Below are positions 18,314 through 26,892 of a stretch of DNA of 64,000 nt, one piece after another. How positions within the stretch are numbered: the first letter of the stretch is position 1; each line of letters starts with the position of its first letter. Position numbers and translations under genes: made by a program. The stretch spans positions 1-64,000 of the forward strand of contig JADLFM010000001.1 of the NCBI GenBank assembly GCA_020845495.1. The letters run 5' to 3'. The notes beneath the pieces were generated by a model that did no database searches, was not told the DNA's origin, and saw only the letters and a list, made by a program, of their open reading frames with translations. This DNA comes from Chloroflexota bacterium. GTDB lineage: Bacteria > Chloroflexota > UBA6077 > JACCZL01.

Positions 18314-20491
18314 TTAGCGGATGAACAACGGCGCCAACACCAGCGTGATGGTGCTCAGCAATTTGATAAGCACGTGCAGGGACGGGCCGGCCGTGTCCTT
18401 GAATGGGTCGCCGACCGTATCGCCGACGACGGCCGCCGCATGAGCCGAACTTCCCTTCCTCATCACCTCGCCGTCGTTATCGCGCAAATTGCCCTCTTCG
18501 ATAAATTTCTTGGCATTGTCCCAGGAGCCGCCGCCGTTGTTCAGGACCGTCGCCATCAGGATGCCGGCCATCGTGCCGACCATCAGGAGCCCGGCGGCCG
18601 CCTCCCACTTCAGCAGAAGCCCCACCACAACCGGGAATCCAACGGCCAGAACGCCGGGGGCCACCATCTCGCGGAGCGCAGCGCGCGTCGTGATGTCGAC
18701 GCAGCGAGCGTAGTCCGGCTTGCTCTTCCCTTCGAGGATACCGGGATCCTCTCGGAACTGACGCCGCACCTCTTCGATGATCGCGCCAGCCGCCCGTCCA
18801 ACCGCCCGGATCGCAAGCGAGCAGAAGAGGAACACGAGCATCGCGCCGAGGAAGCCGCCGACGAAGACGTCGACATTGGTCAGGTCGACGGGAATGTGCT
18901 GGATCGGTGGAAGGCCGGCTGCCTGCGCCTGCGCCGACAGGTGGTTGCGGACTTCGTCGAGGTAGGCGCTGAAGAGCAGGAACGCGGCCAGGGCTGCCGA
19001 TGCGACGGCATAGCCCTTCGTGAGGGCCTTGGTGGTGTTGCCGACCGCGTCGAGCCGGTCAGTACGCCGCCGTGTCTCCTCGGGCGCCTCCGCCATCTCG
19101 GCGATCCCGCCGGCGTTGTCGGTGATCGGTCCGAAGGTGTCCATCGCGAGGATATAGGCGACAGTCGTCAGCATGCCCATCGTCGCGACGGCCGTTCCGT
19201 ACAGGCCACCCGTGGACGCCGCGATGTTCAACGTGGGGTCTGCCAGGTTTGCCTGGTCGGCCCATTGCGTCCCGAAGAAGTACGCCAACAGCAGGGCAAT
19301 CGAGATCGTGATGGCGGTCGGTCCAGTCGTTTCAAGGCCCACCGCGAAGCCGGAGATGATGTTCGTTGCTGGACCGGTCTTCGACGCCTGGGCGATCTCC
19401 TGCACCGGCCGCCACGAGCCGGCGGTGTAGTACTGCGTCAGGTAGACGAACACCACGCTCGTCGCGAGCCCAACCAGGCCGCAGCCAACCAGCCACCAGC
19501 TTCCGAGCATGATCATCGTGACGATGATGATGCCGATCGCGCAGAGGATGGTCATCGTCCAGTAGCCGCGGTCGAGCGCCCGCTGGGCGTCGTGCACTTC
19601 GTCGGACCCGAGACCAACGACGTAGACCCCGACGATCGAGGCCAGCAGCCCCACCGAACGCACGACCAGCGGGAAGAAGATCCACGCGGCGTCGTTGGTG
19701 GCAAGGTAGATTGCAACGCCGAGGATCATCGCCCCGATGTTCTCGGCCGCCGTCGACTCGAACAAGTCAGCGCCACGCCCGGCACAGTCGCCAACGTTGT
19801 CGCCGACGAGGTCGGCAACCACGGCGGCGTTGCGTGGGTCGTCTTCTGGGATGCCTGCTTCGACCTTCCCGACGAGGTCCGCGCCGACGTCGGCAGCCTT
19901 GGTGTAGATACCGCCGCCCAACTGGGCGAACAGTGCCACGAAGCTGGCACCGAAGCCGAAGCCGACGATCAAGAACGGCGCGACTGCCGGCTGGCTAAAG
20001 CCGCCGTAGGCCGCGAAAATGGCAAGCACGCCGAGAAGGCTCAGGGCGACGACGAGGAACCCGGAGACGGCCCCGCCACGCAGTGACGCGGTGAGTGCGT
20101 CCTTGAGACTACGTTGGGCCGCCGCGGCCGTCCGGAGGTTCGCCTGGACGGCGATCCACATGCCGATGAATCCGGAGACGGCCGAGCAGGCTGCACCGAC
20201 CAGGAATGCCACGGCGGTGCGCCACGCCAGCTCGATGCTGCTCAGACCGGCCGTGCCCGCACCGATTGCGCCGAGCAAGAGGCCAATCAGAACTGCCGCC
20301 GCCAGGGCGAGAATGCCGATGGTCCGATACTGACGATTGAGGAAGGCCATCGCCCCCTCGTAGATCGCAGCCGCAACCGCCTGCATTTCCGGTGTCCCCT
20401 TCGGGCGTGAGAGGACGTCGCGCGCGAAGTACACGGCCGCGAGGACCGCAATCACTCCCGAGATCGGGACGAGCCAAAGGATGCCGGACAT
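18314..20491 (-). CDS. hppA: membrane-bound proton-translocating pyrophosphatase, K+-independent type
   Basis: This integral membrane enzyme (725 aa, about 16 hydrophobic segments) couples pyrophosphate hydrolysis to proton pumping. The acidic catalytic motifs are intact: GGGIYTKAADVGADLVGK, then EDDPRNAAVVADLVGDNVGDCAG. The signature GNTTKALTKG near residue 485 has Lys where K+-dependent enzymes have Ala, so this is predicted to be a K+-independent H+ pump. The start is the ATG at 20491, with GGAGGA just upstream; an upstream ATG in frame lacks a ribosome site. Confidence 0.94.
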   Translation of the reverse strand: MSGILWLVPISGVIAVLAAVYFARDVLSRPKGTPEMQAVAAAIYEGAMAFLNRQYRTIGILALAAAVLIGLLLGAIGAGTAGLSSIELAWRTAVAFLVGAACSAVSGFIGMWIAVQANLRTAAAAQRSLKDALTASLRGGAVSGFLVVALSLLGVLAIFAAYGGFSQPAVAPFLIVGFGFGASFVALFAQLGGGIYTKAADVGADLVGKVEAGIPEDDPRNAAVVADLVGDNVGDCAGRGADLFESTAAENIGAMILGVAIYLATNDAAWIFFPLVVRSVGLLASIVGVYVVGLGSDEVHDAQRALDRGYWTMTILCAIGIIIVTMIMLGSWWLVGCGLVGLATSVVFVYLTQYYTAGSWRPVQEIAQASKTGPATNIISGFAVGLETTGPTAITISIALLLAYFFGTQWADQANLADPTLNIAASTGGLYGTAVATMGMLTTVAYILAMDTFGPITDNAGGIAEMAEAPEETRRRTDRLDAVGNTTKALTKGYAVASAALAAFLLFSAYLDEVRNHLSAQAQAAGLPPIQHIPVDLTNVDVFVGGFLGAMLVFLFCSLAIRAVGRAAGAIIEEVRRQFREDPGILEGKSKPDYARCVDITTRAALREMVAPGVLAVGFPVVVGLLLKWEAAAGLLMVGTMAGILMATVLNNGGGSWDNAKKFIEEGNLRDNDGEVMRKGSSAHAAAVVGDTVGDPFKDTAGPSLHVLIKLLSTITLVLAPLFIR

Positions 20492-20833
20492 CAATCCTCC
20501 TTCACTGGAGCGCATCGGCTGACGCTACGTTGCGTCATGAGCCGACCCAGACCATCCTGCCCTACACGCTCGCCGCGCGGCACGCGCACAGTGCAGGATC
20601 GTGCCTGGACTATCGATACGAATACTGGAGCGAGTGCCTGTCGTCGTGAGCGCCGATGAAGGTTGGCTCCTCTGACACGTCATCCAGGCTTCCCGATGCT
20701 GCGCGACCGCGGATGTCGCCCCTGGCAGAGTACGCCGAACATGGATGAAAGCGGATCATGTGGCGGTCGGACAGCAAGAGAGCGTCTGAACGAGTGGTCT
20801 CGGTGGGCACGACCGTGGTCGGCACGGGCGATT
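20492..20833. other. gene-free stretch upstream of hppA
   Basis: These 342 bases must hold the hppA promoter. Apart from the GGAGGA ribosome site at its edge I found no convincing -35/-10 pair, no hairpin with a U tract and no plausible small gene. Confidence 0.5.
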
Positions 20834-21811
20834 CTAGCGACGGCCTTCCGGCAGGTTCAACCCACCAGATCCGGGCTGCAACAGAAGGGTCAAGAGGGCC
20901 ATCCGGACGTACAGGCCGTTTTCGGCCTGACGGAAACATGCGACTCGTCGATCGGCTTCGAGGCCGAGCGCGAGCTCCGGTCCGCGAGGCAGCGGATGCA
21001 GCACGATCGCGTTGTCCTTCATCCGCGCAAGGACACCCTCATCGATAGCATAGCTCCGAGTTGCGGGCTCGAAGCGCTGCGCCATCGCCATCCGATCCGA
21101 GTGGGCGCGCGTCAGGTAGATGACGTCCGCGGATGGAACGACGGCATCAAGATCATCCGTCTCATCGAAGTTCGCGCCGCTCGCGATGAGGCGGTCACGA
21201 ACGGCCGGGCGAATCCGGAGCGTCGATGGTGAGACGAAGCGGAGACGGACGGCGGGGAACTTCGCCAAAAGCTCCGCCAGAGAGTTGACTGAGCGCTCGT
21301 AGGTCAGGTCGCCGACCAGTGCCACCTCGATCTCGGCAAGGCGCCCGAGCTCCTGGTGGATCGTGTAGGCATCGAGGAGCGCCTGAGTCGGATGCTGCCC
21401 CTCGCCATCGCCGGCATTGATCACCGGCGCCGTTGAAACGCTGGCCGCGCGAGCGGCACCCCCCTCCTCGTGATACCGAACGAGCAGCACGTCGTAGCCG
21501 TACGAGCAGAGTACGCGAACCCGATCTTCCAGCGGCTCGTCGTCGCGATCGCGGTTCTCGCGAAGCACTTCGATCCCGCTCACCGTGCCGCCGAGCGAGG
21601 TCATAGCGCTCTCGAAAGAAATCCGCGTTCGGGTGCTCGGTTGATAGAACAGCGAGAACAGCCGCCGGCCGGTCAGCAAGCGCGAGTCGCCCAGATGGTG
21701 AATCTGGCGCATGAGATCGGCTCGGGGGAACAACTCACCCAGCAGCCAGTCAGCCGAGAACTGGTCCGCGTCCAGAATATGCGTCAGCCCGTCGTCGGTC
21801 GTGACGGTCAT
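20834..21811 (-). CDS. pyrB: divergent aspartate carbamoyltransferase
   Basis: The 325-aa product is clearly an aspartate/ornithine carbamoyltransferase of the aspartate type: YQPSTRTRISFESAM (phosphate loop), NAGDGEGQHPTQALLD, VGDLTYERSVNSL and VLHPLPRG. However, the loop that carries Ser80 and Lys84 in the E. coli enzyme reads ENRDRDDEPLEDR, with Asn and Asp at those positions, and the RVQ triplet reads RAH. Activity as pyrimidine-pathway ATCase is therefore uncertain. The start chosen is ATG 21811; ATG 21871 would add 20 residues. No pyrimidine genes are nearby. Confidence 0.7.
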   Translation of the reverse strand: MTVTTDDGLTHILDADQFSADWLLGELFPRADLMRQIHHLGDSRLLTGRRLFSLFYQPSTRTRISFESAMTSLGGTVSGIEVLRENRDRDDEPLEDRVRVLCSYGYDVLLVRYHEEGGAARAASVSTAPVINAGDGEGQHPTQALLDAYTIHQELGRLAEIEVALVGDLTYERSVNSLAELLAKFPAVRLRFVSPSTLRIRPAVRDRLIASGANFDETDDLDAVVPSADVIYLTRAHSDRMAMAQRFEPATRSYAIDEGVLARMKDNAIVLHPLPRGPELALGLEADRRVACFRQAENGLYVRMALLTLLLQPGSGGLNLPEGRR

Positions 21812-21871
21812 CCAGTGTACCTCGTCGCCCCCGGCCGTCACGCGGGACAAGTCGTCGTCGTACCGGGTCAT

Positions 21872-22367
21872 CCAGTGCGCTCGCGGGCCGGGATCCGGCG
21901 TGCGAACGTTGCCCGAAAGCGTACCACGCGAAAACCCCTCCGGTACGGTCGAAACGACGGATCAGGGCCTCAAAATCTCGACGATGGCCGTGTCGGAGCC
22001 GCTGCCCGGCGAGGCGCCCCGCCCCTGCCGTTGACCCGGCCGTCGACGGCGGCCACGGCGAGGCCGCAACGCGCTGTCTGGATCGTTGTGCCGGTCGTCC
22101 AACTGACGGACGCCGCGCCGCAGACACACGCCGAATCATTCGCCACTCGTGCTGCGGGCCTCGGCGTCAAAATCACGTGGTACCCCCGACAGTACGGTAG
22201 GCGCCGCGTCTAAGCCGTCCGTGTCCGCGCGGCCGCCCCAGGCACCGGCCACTCGGTCGTACGAGGTATGCTCACGTCGCTCGATGTTGCGCACTAGCCG
22301 AAGGCCGCCTGGCAGTCAGGCGGTTGCGGTCCGCACGGCGGCCGACCACCACTCGACCAGCGGTCAA
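21872..22367. other. gene-free stretch upstream of the carbamoyltransferase
   Basis: These 496 bases hold the extended -10 at 21918-21926. The open frames seen here on both strands lack ribosome sites and recognisable sequence. Nothing else is supported. Confidence 0.5.
21918..21926 (-). promoter_or_regulatory. extended -10 promoter of carbamoyltransferase gene
   Basis: The minus strand reads TGGTACGCT. The predicted start near 21911 gives a leader of about 100 bases to ATG 21811, or 40 bases to ATG 21871. No -35 box is recognisable. Confidence 0.4.
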
Positions 22368-23480
22368 TTACCAGTCAATGGCGCCGAAGCTGCCATCGGC
22401 GATGCGCTTCGGCTCGCCAGATCCGCTGCTGTCCACAATCCAGAGTCCGCCACCGCCGAAGACGGCGATCCAGGCGCCGTCTGGCGACCAGCTTGCGAGC
22501 GGCTCATCCTCCTGGAGGTTGCTGGCCCGGCGCAGGTCCGAGCCGTCCGGGCGCACCGTCCAGATCCCCCACGGCTCACCGTGCGCGTACGCCACTGGCG
22601 TGACGAACAGATCGAGGATGCCAGTCAACCTATGTGCGCTTGGGCGCTCGCTCGGCGCCGCGCTCGCACCGGCCGGACCAGGTCCGACAGCACTGAAGAC
22701 AATCCGGCTGCCATCGGGTGAAAAGCGCGGCCCCATCACCGATGTGAACGTCGTGGCTGGCACGACCGCGCGGGCATCGCCGCCGCTCGGCGTACCGATC
22801 GTGAGCGACTGCCCGCCCGCGTCGTCGTGGACGAATACCAGCATCTGCCCGTCAGGCGAGACGTCCGGGAACGATGCGCCCTGGTACAGTGAGGTGCGCA
22901 CCCGGTCGGCAAGGGTCATCCGCTCGACCCGGGCAACCGGTAGACGGCCGTCCGTCCCCTGGTAGGAAAACACGAGTGACTGCCCGTCTGGAGTCCAGAC
23001 GGGAGTATCGACGATGCTGCCGGGCCGGTCGCGCTCGACGAGCAGTTCGGGGTCGCCGCCGCTCGCCGGGATCACGAAAATCTCGGAACTGCTCACGCGA
23101 TCTTCCGGCCGCTTGTGGAACATCGCGTAAGCAATGCGCGAACGGTTCGGGCTCAGTGCCACGGCGGTGACGCTCGCGTTGACGCTCGCCGACAGCAGCG
23201 ACCGCGACTGACCAGACGTGGGGTTGATGGCGGAGATGCCACCACGATCCGGGATGACGACCTGACCGGCGACGGCCGGCGGCGCGCGCCACGACTCCGA
23301 CAGATCCCAGCCAAGGGCTGCGACGGCCGCAACGAACGCGAGCGCCGTCATAACGAACAGGGGCCAGGGCCGGGCAATCGACCGGTCGCGGCCAGTGCCG
23401 CTGCGTTCCGCCTCACCGCGGGTGGGGCGCCGCGCTGGCTGTGGCCTGGCTGAGCGCTCGCGTTTCAGGGACTTCGCCAT
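22368..23480 (-). CDS. membrane-anchored TolB-like beta-propeller protein
   Basis: The 370-aa product has a basic N-terminus, one transmembrane helix at about residues 33-50, and then an extracytoplasmic domain with repeated PD40/WD40-like strands (LSPNRSRIAYAM, WTPDGQSLVFSY, VSPDGQMLVFVH, FSPDGSRIVFSA, WSPDGAWIAVFG). Such propellers usually bind proteins. The start is the ATG at 23480 with GAGGAG four bases upstream; an ATG at 23504 lacks one. It is divergent from the GAF-LuxR regulator. The partner and role are unknown. Confidence 0.75.
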   Translation of the reverse strand: MAKSLKRERSARPQPARRPTRGEAERSGTGRDRSIARPWPLFVMTALAFVAAVAALGWDLSESWRAPPAVAGQVVIPDRGGISAINPTSGQSRSLLSASVNASVTAVALSPNRSRIAYAMFHKRPEDRVSSSEIFVIPASGGDPELLVERDRPGSIVDTPVWTPDGQSLVFSYQGTDGRLPVARVERMTLADRVRTSLYQGASFPDVSPDGQMLVFVHDDAGGQSLTIGTPSGGDARAVVPATTFTSVMGPRFSPDGSRIVFSAVGPGPAGASAAPSERPSAHRLTGILDLFVTPVAYAHGEPWGIWTVRPDGSDLRRASNLQEDEPLASWSPDGAWIAVFGGGGLWIVDSSGSGEPKRIADGSFGAIDW

Positions 23481-23834
23481 CCGCTCCTCATGCTCGATTC
23501 CCATCGGGTAGCTGCGAACGGTCGATCGTTCATACAGGCCCCTGCCCGACTTTGGCGGCACCAGGACACCTACTGATTGCGTACCTGAGTGTACCAGGGA
23601 CGCGCCCACGGGGGCGGAATGGGCCGGGTGCCGTTCACCCTGGATGGCGCCGCGTGCCTGGGTGGACTGACGTATGAATGTTGTGTTGTGGCCGACGCAC
23701 CGGCGGCCTATCGTGCGTTATACAAACGAGCCACCGCGTGCGAAACGATCGGTACCTGCCGTGCCCCAGTCAGCGTCTCGACTGGCCGTCATTCTCGGCA
23801 GGCGGTCGCACTGCGTCGCCTTCCCATTCACCCG
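23481..23834. other. divergent intergenic region
   Basis: These 354 bases lie between the beta-propeller gene and the LuxR gene. They contain the extended -10 of the former at 23588-23596. I found no convincing promoter for the LuxR gene. Confidence 0.5.
23588..23596 (-). promoter_or_regulatory. extended -10 promoter of beta-propeller gene
   Basis: The minus strand reads TGGTACACT, an extended -10 about 108 bases upstream of the chosen start. No -35 box is seen. Confidence 0.45.
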
Positions 23835-24767
23835 ATGGATCGGACACTCCGGGAGCAAAGGGATGAACCCGTGATCATCGCCAACGAGCCGATGCAGCCG
23901 ATCCTCAACGCGATCCTGGAGATCGGCGAGACGTTCGCGGCGACGCTCCGCCTCGAAGCCGTGCTTGACAAGGTCATTGAATCGGGAATGCGGCTGGCCG
24001 GCGGCGACAGCGGGTCGATCATGCTGCTCTCGGACGACGGCCGCGAACTGGTCGTCACCGCCGCCGTCGGGCCGCGCGCCGCGATCATTATCGGCTCGCG
24101 CCAGCCGGCCAGCGCCAGCGTCGCCGGGCAGGCACTGCAGTCGAACAGCCACGTGATCGTGCGTGGCGTGGCTGGCCGTGAGGGCGGCCCAAAATCCGAT
24201 CATCCCCAGGATCTCGGCCTCGGGCTGGCCATGCCACTCCGGGTGACCACCCGATTGGTCGGCGTGTTGAACCTCAACACCCAGGTGATGCACGAGGAGT
24301 TGTCCGAAGCGCGGGTCAGCCTCCTGGGGATCCTGGCAAATCAGGCCGCGATCATGATCGAGGTCGGTCGCTTGTATCACGATCTGGCACGTAAGGAGCG
24401 CCGCCTGGAATTGTTCGTCGACCGCTTCCTGCGTCTGCAATCGGAGCAGCGCCAGACGTCGGCTGGCCCGGTCCGTCAAGCCGGTATGAACGACGTACTC
24501 CGCAGTACCGTGGCCGAGTTCAGCCGCACGGTCCGAGCTACGCCCGATGTGATGCCGCAGGACGACGCCGGCGAACGGCTCTCCCAGCGAGAGTTGGAGG
24601 TGTTGGCGCTGATCGTGGAGGGACTGACGAACAAGGAGATCGCCAGTCGCCTCTGCCTCAGCCCCGACACCGTCAAGAATCACGTCGTCCACGTCATTCA
24701 GAAGCTTGGCGTCAGCGACCGAACCCAGGCCGCCGTGATGGCCGTTCGGCAGGGCATGATCGCCTGA
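23835..24767 (+). CDS. GAF domain LuxR-family transcriptional regulator
   Basis: The product (310 aa) combines a GAF sensor domain (about residues 25-180: LRLEAVLDKVIESGMRLAGGDSG... LGILANQAAIMIE) with a C-terminal LuxR/FixJ helix-turn-helix (about 245-305: LSQRELEVLALIVEGLTNKEIA). It is a likely one-component or sensor-linked regulator responding to a small ligand or redox signal. There is no receiver domain. The ATG at 23835 lacks a ribosome site; GTG at 23871, with AAAGGGA upstream, is a real alternative. Its targets are unknown, though the ccm locus begins 230 bases downstream. Confidence 0.8.
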   Translation: MDRTLREQRDEPVIIANEPMQPILNAILEIGETFAATLRLEAVLDKVIESGMRLAGGDSGSIMLLSDDGRELVVTAAVGPRAAIIIGSRQPASASVAGQALQSNSHVIVRGVAGREGGPKSDHPQDLGLGLAMPLRVTTRLVGVLNLNTQVMHEELSEARVSLLGILANQAAIMIEVGRLYHDLARKERRLELFVDRFLRLQSEQRQTSAGPVRQAGMNDVLRSTVAEFSRTVRATPDVMPQDDAGERLSQRELEVLALIVEGLTNKEIASRLCLSPDTVKNHVVHVIQKLGVSDRTQAAVMAVRQGMIA

Positions 24768-24921
24768 CCCCACCTGCGCGATCCTGTGTCATGTACGCGT
24801 CGTGCCGGCGTGCGTGGGGCTCGACGCGAGGCACGGCGGATCAGCGAGCAGACATGTGATGCCGGCTACGCACCGCCAGACGCCGGTGCCGGCGGCGAAT
24901 TCCAGGCCGCGCCGCCTGCTG

Positions 24922-24930
24922 TGGTATCGT
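24922..24930 (+). promoter_or_regulatory. extended -10 promoter of the ccm locus
   Basis: TGGTATCGT lies 70 bases upstream of the tlpA-like start. It matches the TGGTAnnnT pattern seen at several other genes in the window. Confidence 0.4.
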
Positions 24931-24999
24931 TCCATCTGCCCGGACCCCCGCTCTCCGTGCGCTTTCCTGTCTGCTTACACCTCGCGGCGGTGATTTCCC

Positions 25000-25584
25000 G
25001 TGTCCACCGTTACGTCCCCTTCCGAGGTTGTCTCGACGCCGTCGCCCGCCGGCGGCTCGCGCTCAGCACGCATCGCGGCGTTCGTCGTGGCGGGCGTCGT
25101 CGTCGCGTTGCTGGCCCTGCTCGTCTGGGGGCTCGACCGACAGGCGTCAGGATCGACCGGCGAGGCGAAGATCGCCACGCGACCCGCGCCGTTATTCGAG
25201 CTACCGCTCTTTGACGGCACGACATTCAAGCTCGCGGACACGGGCGGCCGGCCGGTGCTCATCAACTTCTGGGCCTCCTGGTGTATCCCCTGTATCGACG
25301 AAGCAGCGGCGCTCGAACGTGCCTCGCGCATCTATGGAGACCGCGTCCTCTTCATCGGCGTGAACGTCCAGGATACCGACGCCAACGCCCGTGACTTCCT
25401 GCGCCGTTACGGCGTGAGCTACGCCAACGGCCGGGATGCCACCGGCGCAATCTCGATCGACTACGGGATGAGCGGTGTCCCAGAGAGCTACTTCGTCGAC
25501 CGGCAAGGACGGATCGTGCGCAAGTGGCAGGGACCGCTCGACGACAGCAAGATCGCAGCCTTCCTCGACGAGCTCCTGCGCTAA
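25000..25584 (+). CDS. membrane-anchored thiol-disulfide oxidoreductase, TlpA/CcmG-like
   Basis: The product (194 aa) is anchored by one helix (about 25-45) with an extracytoplasmic thioredoxin fold. The redox motif WCIPC has Cys95 and Cys98. A cis-Pro occurs in MSGVPESYFVD, and the insert resembles ResA/CcmG. It probably reduces the CxxCH cysteines of apocytochrome c, receiving electrons from CcdA, whose gene starts on the last base of this one. The GTG start at 25000 lacks a strong ribosome site. Confidence 0.85.
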   Translation: MSTVTSPSEVVSTPSPAGGSRSARIAAFVVAGVVVALLALLVWGLDRQASGSTGEAKIATRPAPLFELPLFDGTTFKLADTGGRPVLINFWASWCIPCIDEAAALERASRIYGDRVLFIGVNVQDTDANARDFLRRYGVSYANGRDATGAISIDYGMSGVPESYFVDRQGRIVRKWQGPLDDSKIAAFLDELLR

Positions 25585-26324
25585 TGGCTGAGTCGGTCGT
25601 GGCGGTGAGCTGGGTGGTCGCCTTCGCGGCCGGCCTGTTGTCCTTCCTCTCGCCGTGCGTCGTCCCGATCGTACCTGGGTACCTGTCGCTCGTCTCGGGC
25701 GTGGCAATCGGCTCGGCGCCGTGTACGCCGCGTCAGACCGAGCGGGTCACGATCGCAAGCGTCCTGTTCGTGCTCGGCTTCAGCCTGGTGTTCGTCACGC
25801 TCGGCGCTGCTGCCAGCGTGCTCGGCGGCTACTTCGAGGGGCTCAAGCCGGGTCTAGCGCGGGTTGCCGGCCTGCTGATGATCGTGATGGGCCTGTTCGT
25901 CCTCGGCGTAGTGCGGCTGCCGTTCCTGTACCGCGAGCGCCGCTTCCAGTTCATCGACCGTCCCTATGGGCCGCTCGGAACGGTCCTGATCGGCATGGCG
26001 TTCGGACTCGGCTGGACGCCGTGCATCGGGCCGGTGCTTGGCTCGATCCTCCTCTACGCCGGGGCGGTCGAGACAGCCCGGGACGGCGCCCTGCTCCTGC
26101 TCGCCTACTCGCTCGGTCTGGGAGTCCCATTCGTGCTGGCTGCACTGGCGCTCAGCCGGGCGATCAACGCGCTGGGGTGGGCGCGGCGCCACATGCCGGT
26201 CTTGAATGCTGCCAGCGGCGGGCTGCTGGTGGTGCTTGGCCTGCTGTTCGTCTCGAATCAGACCTACCTGCTGGCGTACCTCAGCAGCGCGAGCGAGCGC
26301 TGGCTCAGCGCCATTCTGCGCTGA
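25584..26324 (+). CDS. ccdA: cytochrome c biogenesis protein CcdA
   Basis: This membrane protein (246 aa, six predicted helices) carries reducing equivalents from cytoplasmic thioredoxin to the outside. The two redox cysteines sit in FLSPCVVPIVPGYLS and WTPCIGPVLGS. The start ATG at 25584 shares one base with the TlpA-like stop, so the two are almost certainly co-expressed. It is the minimal CcdA form, without the extra domains of DsbD. Confidence 0.9.
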   Translation: MAESVVAVSWVVAFAAGLLSFLSPCVVPIVPGYLSLVSGVAIGSAPCTPRQTERVTIASVLFVLGFSLVFVTLGAAASVLGGYFEGLKPGLARVAGLLMIVMGLFVLGVVRLPFLYRERRFQFIDRPYGPLGTVLIGMAFGLGWTPCIGPVLGSILLYAGAVETARDGALLLLAYSLGLGVPFVLAALALSRAINALGWARRHMPVLNAASGGLLVVLGLLFVSNQTYLLAYLSSASERWLSAILR

Positions 26325-26334
26325 CTCGGGCGGC

Positions 26335-26772
26335 GTGGACGCAACAGACGCGCTCCTGATCGTCATGCGCTGGCTGCACCTTGGGGCAGCCGTAGTCTGG
26401 ATCGGGGCGGTCTGGTTCGATCTGTTCGTCGCGACCCCGTCGCTGGAGGGCGAGTACCTCGAGACGGCGCAGGACCGTTTCAATGGGGGAATGCGCGAGA
26501 TCGTCCAGACGTCGCTGATCGTCTTCCTGGTCTCCGGCGCGATCATGACCTTTGAACGGCTCTCGCACGGGGCCGCCGGCAGCCTGTACGTAGGGTTGCT
26601 GGCGCTGAAGATCTTCCTGGCGCTCGTGATGTTCCAGATCGCGTTCCGGTTCCGTCGCGCGCGCGGCGGCCGGCGGCTCGTCGGGTTGCGCTGGCTCGTC
26701 GGCCTGGGCCTGGTGATCCTGCTCCTGGCCGTCATGCTGAAGTGGGTCTACGAGCGGGCGCTGTTCGGATGA
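26335..26772 (+). CDS. small membrane protein, CopD-like
   Basis: The 145-aa product has four predicted membrane helices. The N-terminal MRWLHLGAAVVWIGAVWFD, with a conserved-looking His, resembles CopD/YtxH-like heme or copper membrane proteins, but the similarity is weak. The start is GTG at 26335, ten bases after ccdA, without a good ribosome site. Its place inside the cytochrome c maturation locus suggests a role in heme or copper handling, which is an inference. Confidence 0.6.
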   Translation: MDATDALLIVMRWLHLGAAVVWIGAVWFDLFVATPSLEGEYLETAQDRFNGGMREIVQTSLIVFLVSGAIMTFERLSHGAAGSLYVGLLALKIFLALVMFQIAFRFRRARGGRRLVGLRWLVGLGLVILLLAVMLKWVYERALFG

Positions 26773-26838
26773 GCGGCGCTCCCGCGCAACGGACCTCGCC
26801 TTGTGGGATAAGTAGGCCATGACGGGCGCGAGTGTGGG

Positions 26839-26844
26839 TACAAT
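26839..26844 (+). promoter_or_regulatory. internal -10 box before ccmE
   Basis: TACAAT lies exactly six bases before a GTG at 26851 that is in frame with ccmE. A transcript from it could start at that GTG (leaderless), or serve the GTG at 26893 that has a ribosome site. Confidence 0.4.
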
Positions 26845-26892
26845 GGGGACGTGGGCCGTCGCCCCCCTCCCCAGACGGCCTGGAGGAGTCTC

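Noticed and set aside
18248..20086. Plus-strand open frame of about 612 codons opposite hppA
   Set aside because: Its sequence is a polar, low-complexity shadow of the pyrophosphatase gene and has no ribosome site or domain.
21470..22213. Plus-strand open frame of about 247 codons at the 5' side of the carbamoyltransferase gene
   Set aside because: Mostly antisense to the carbamoyltransferase and its leader; no domain or ribosome site.
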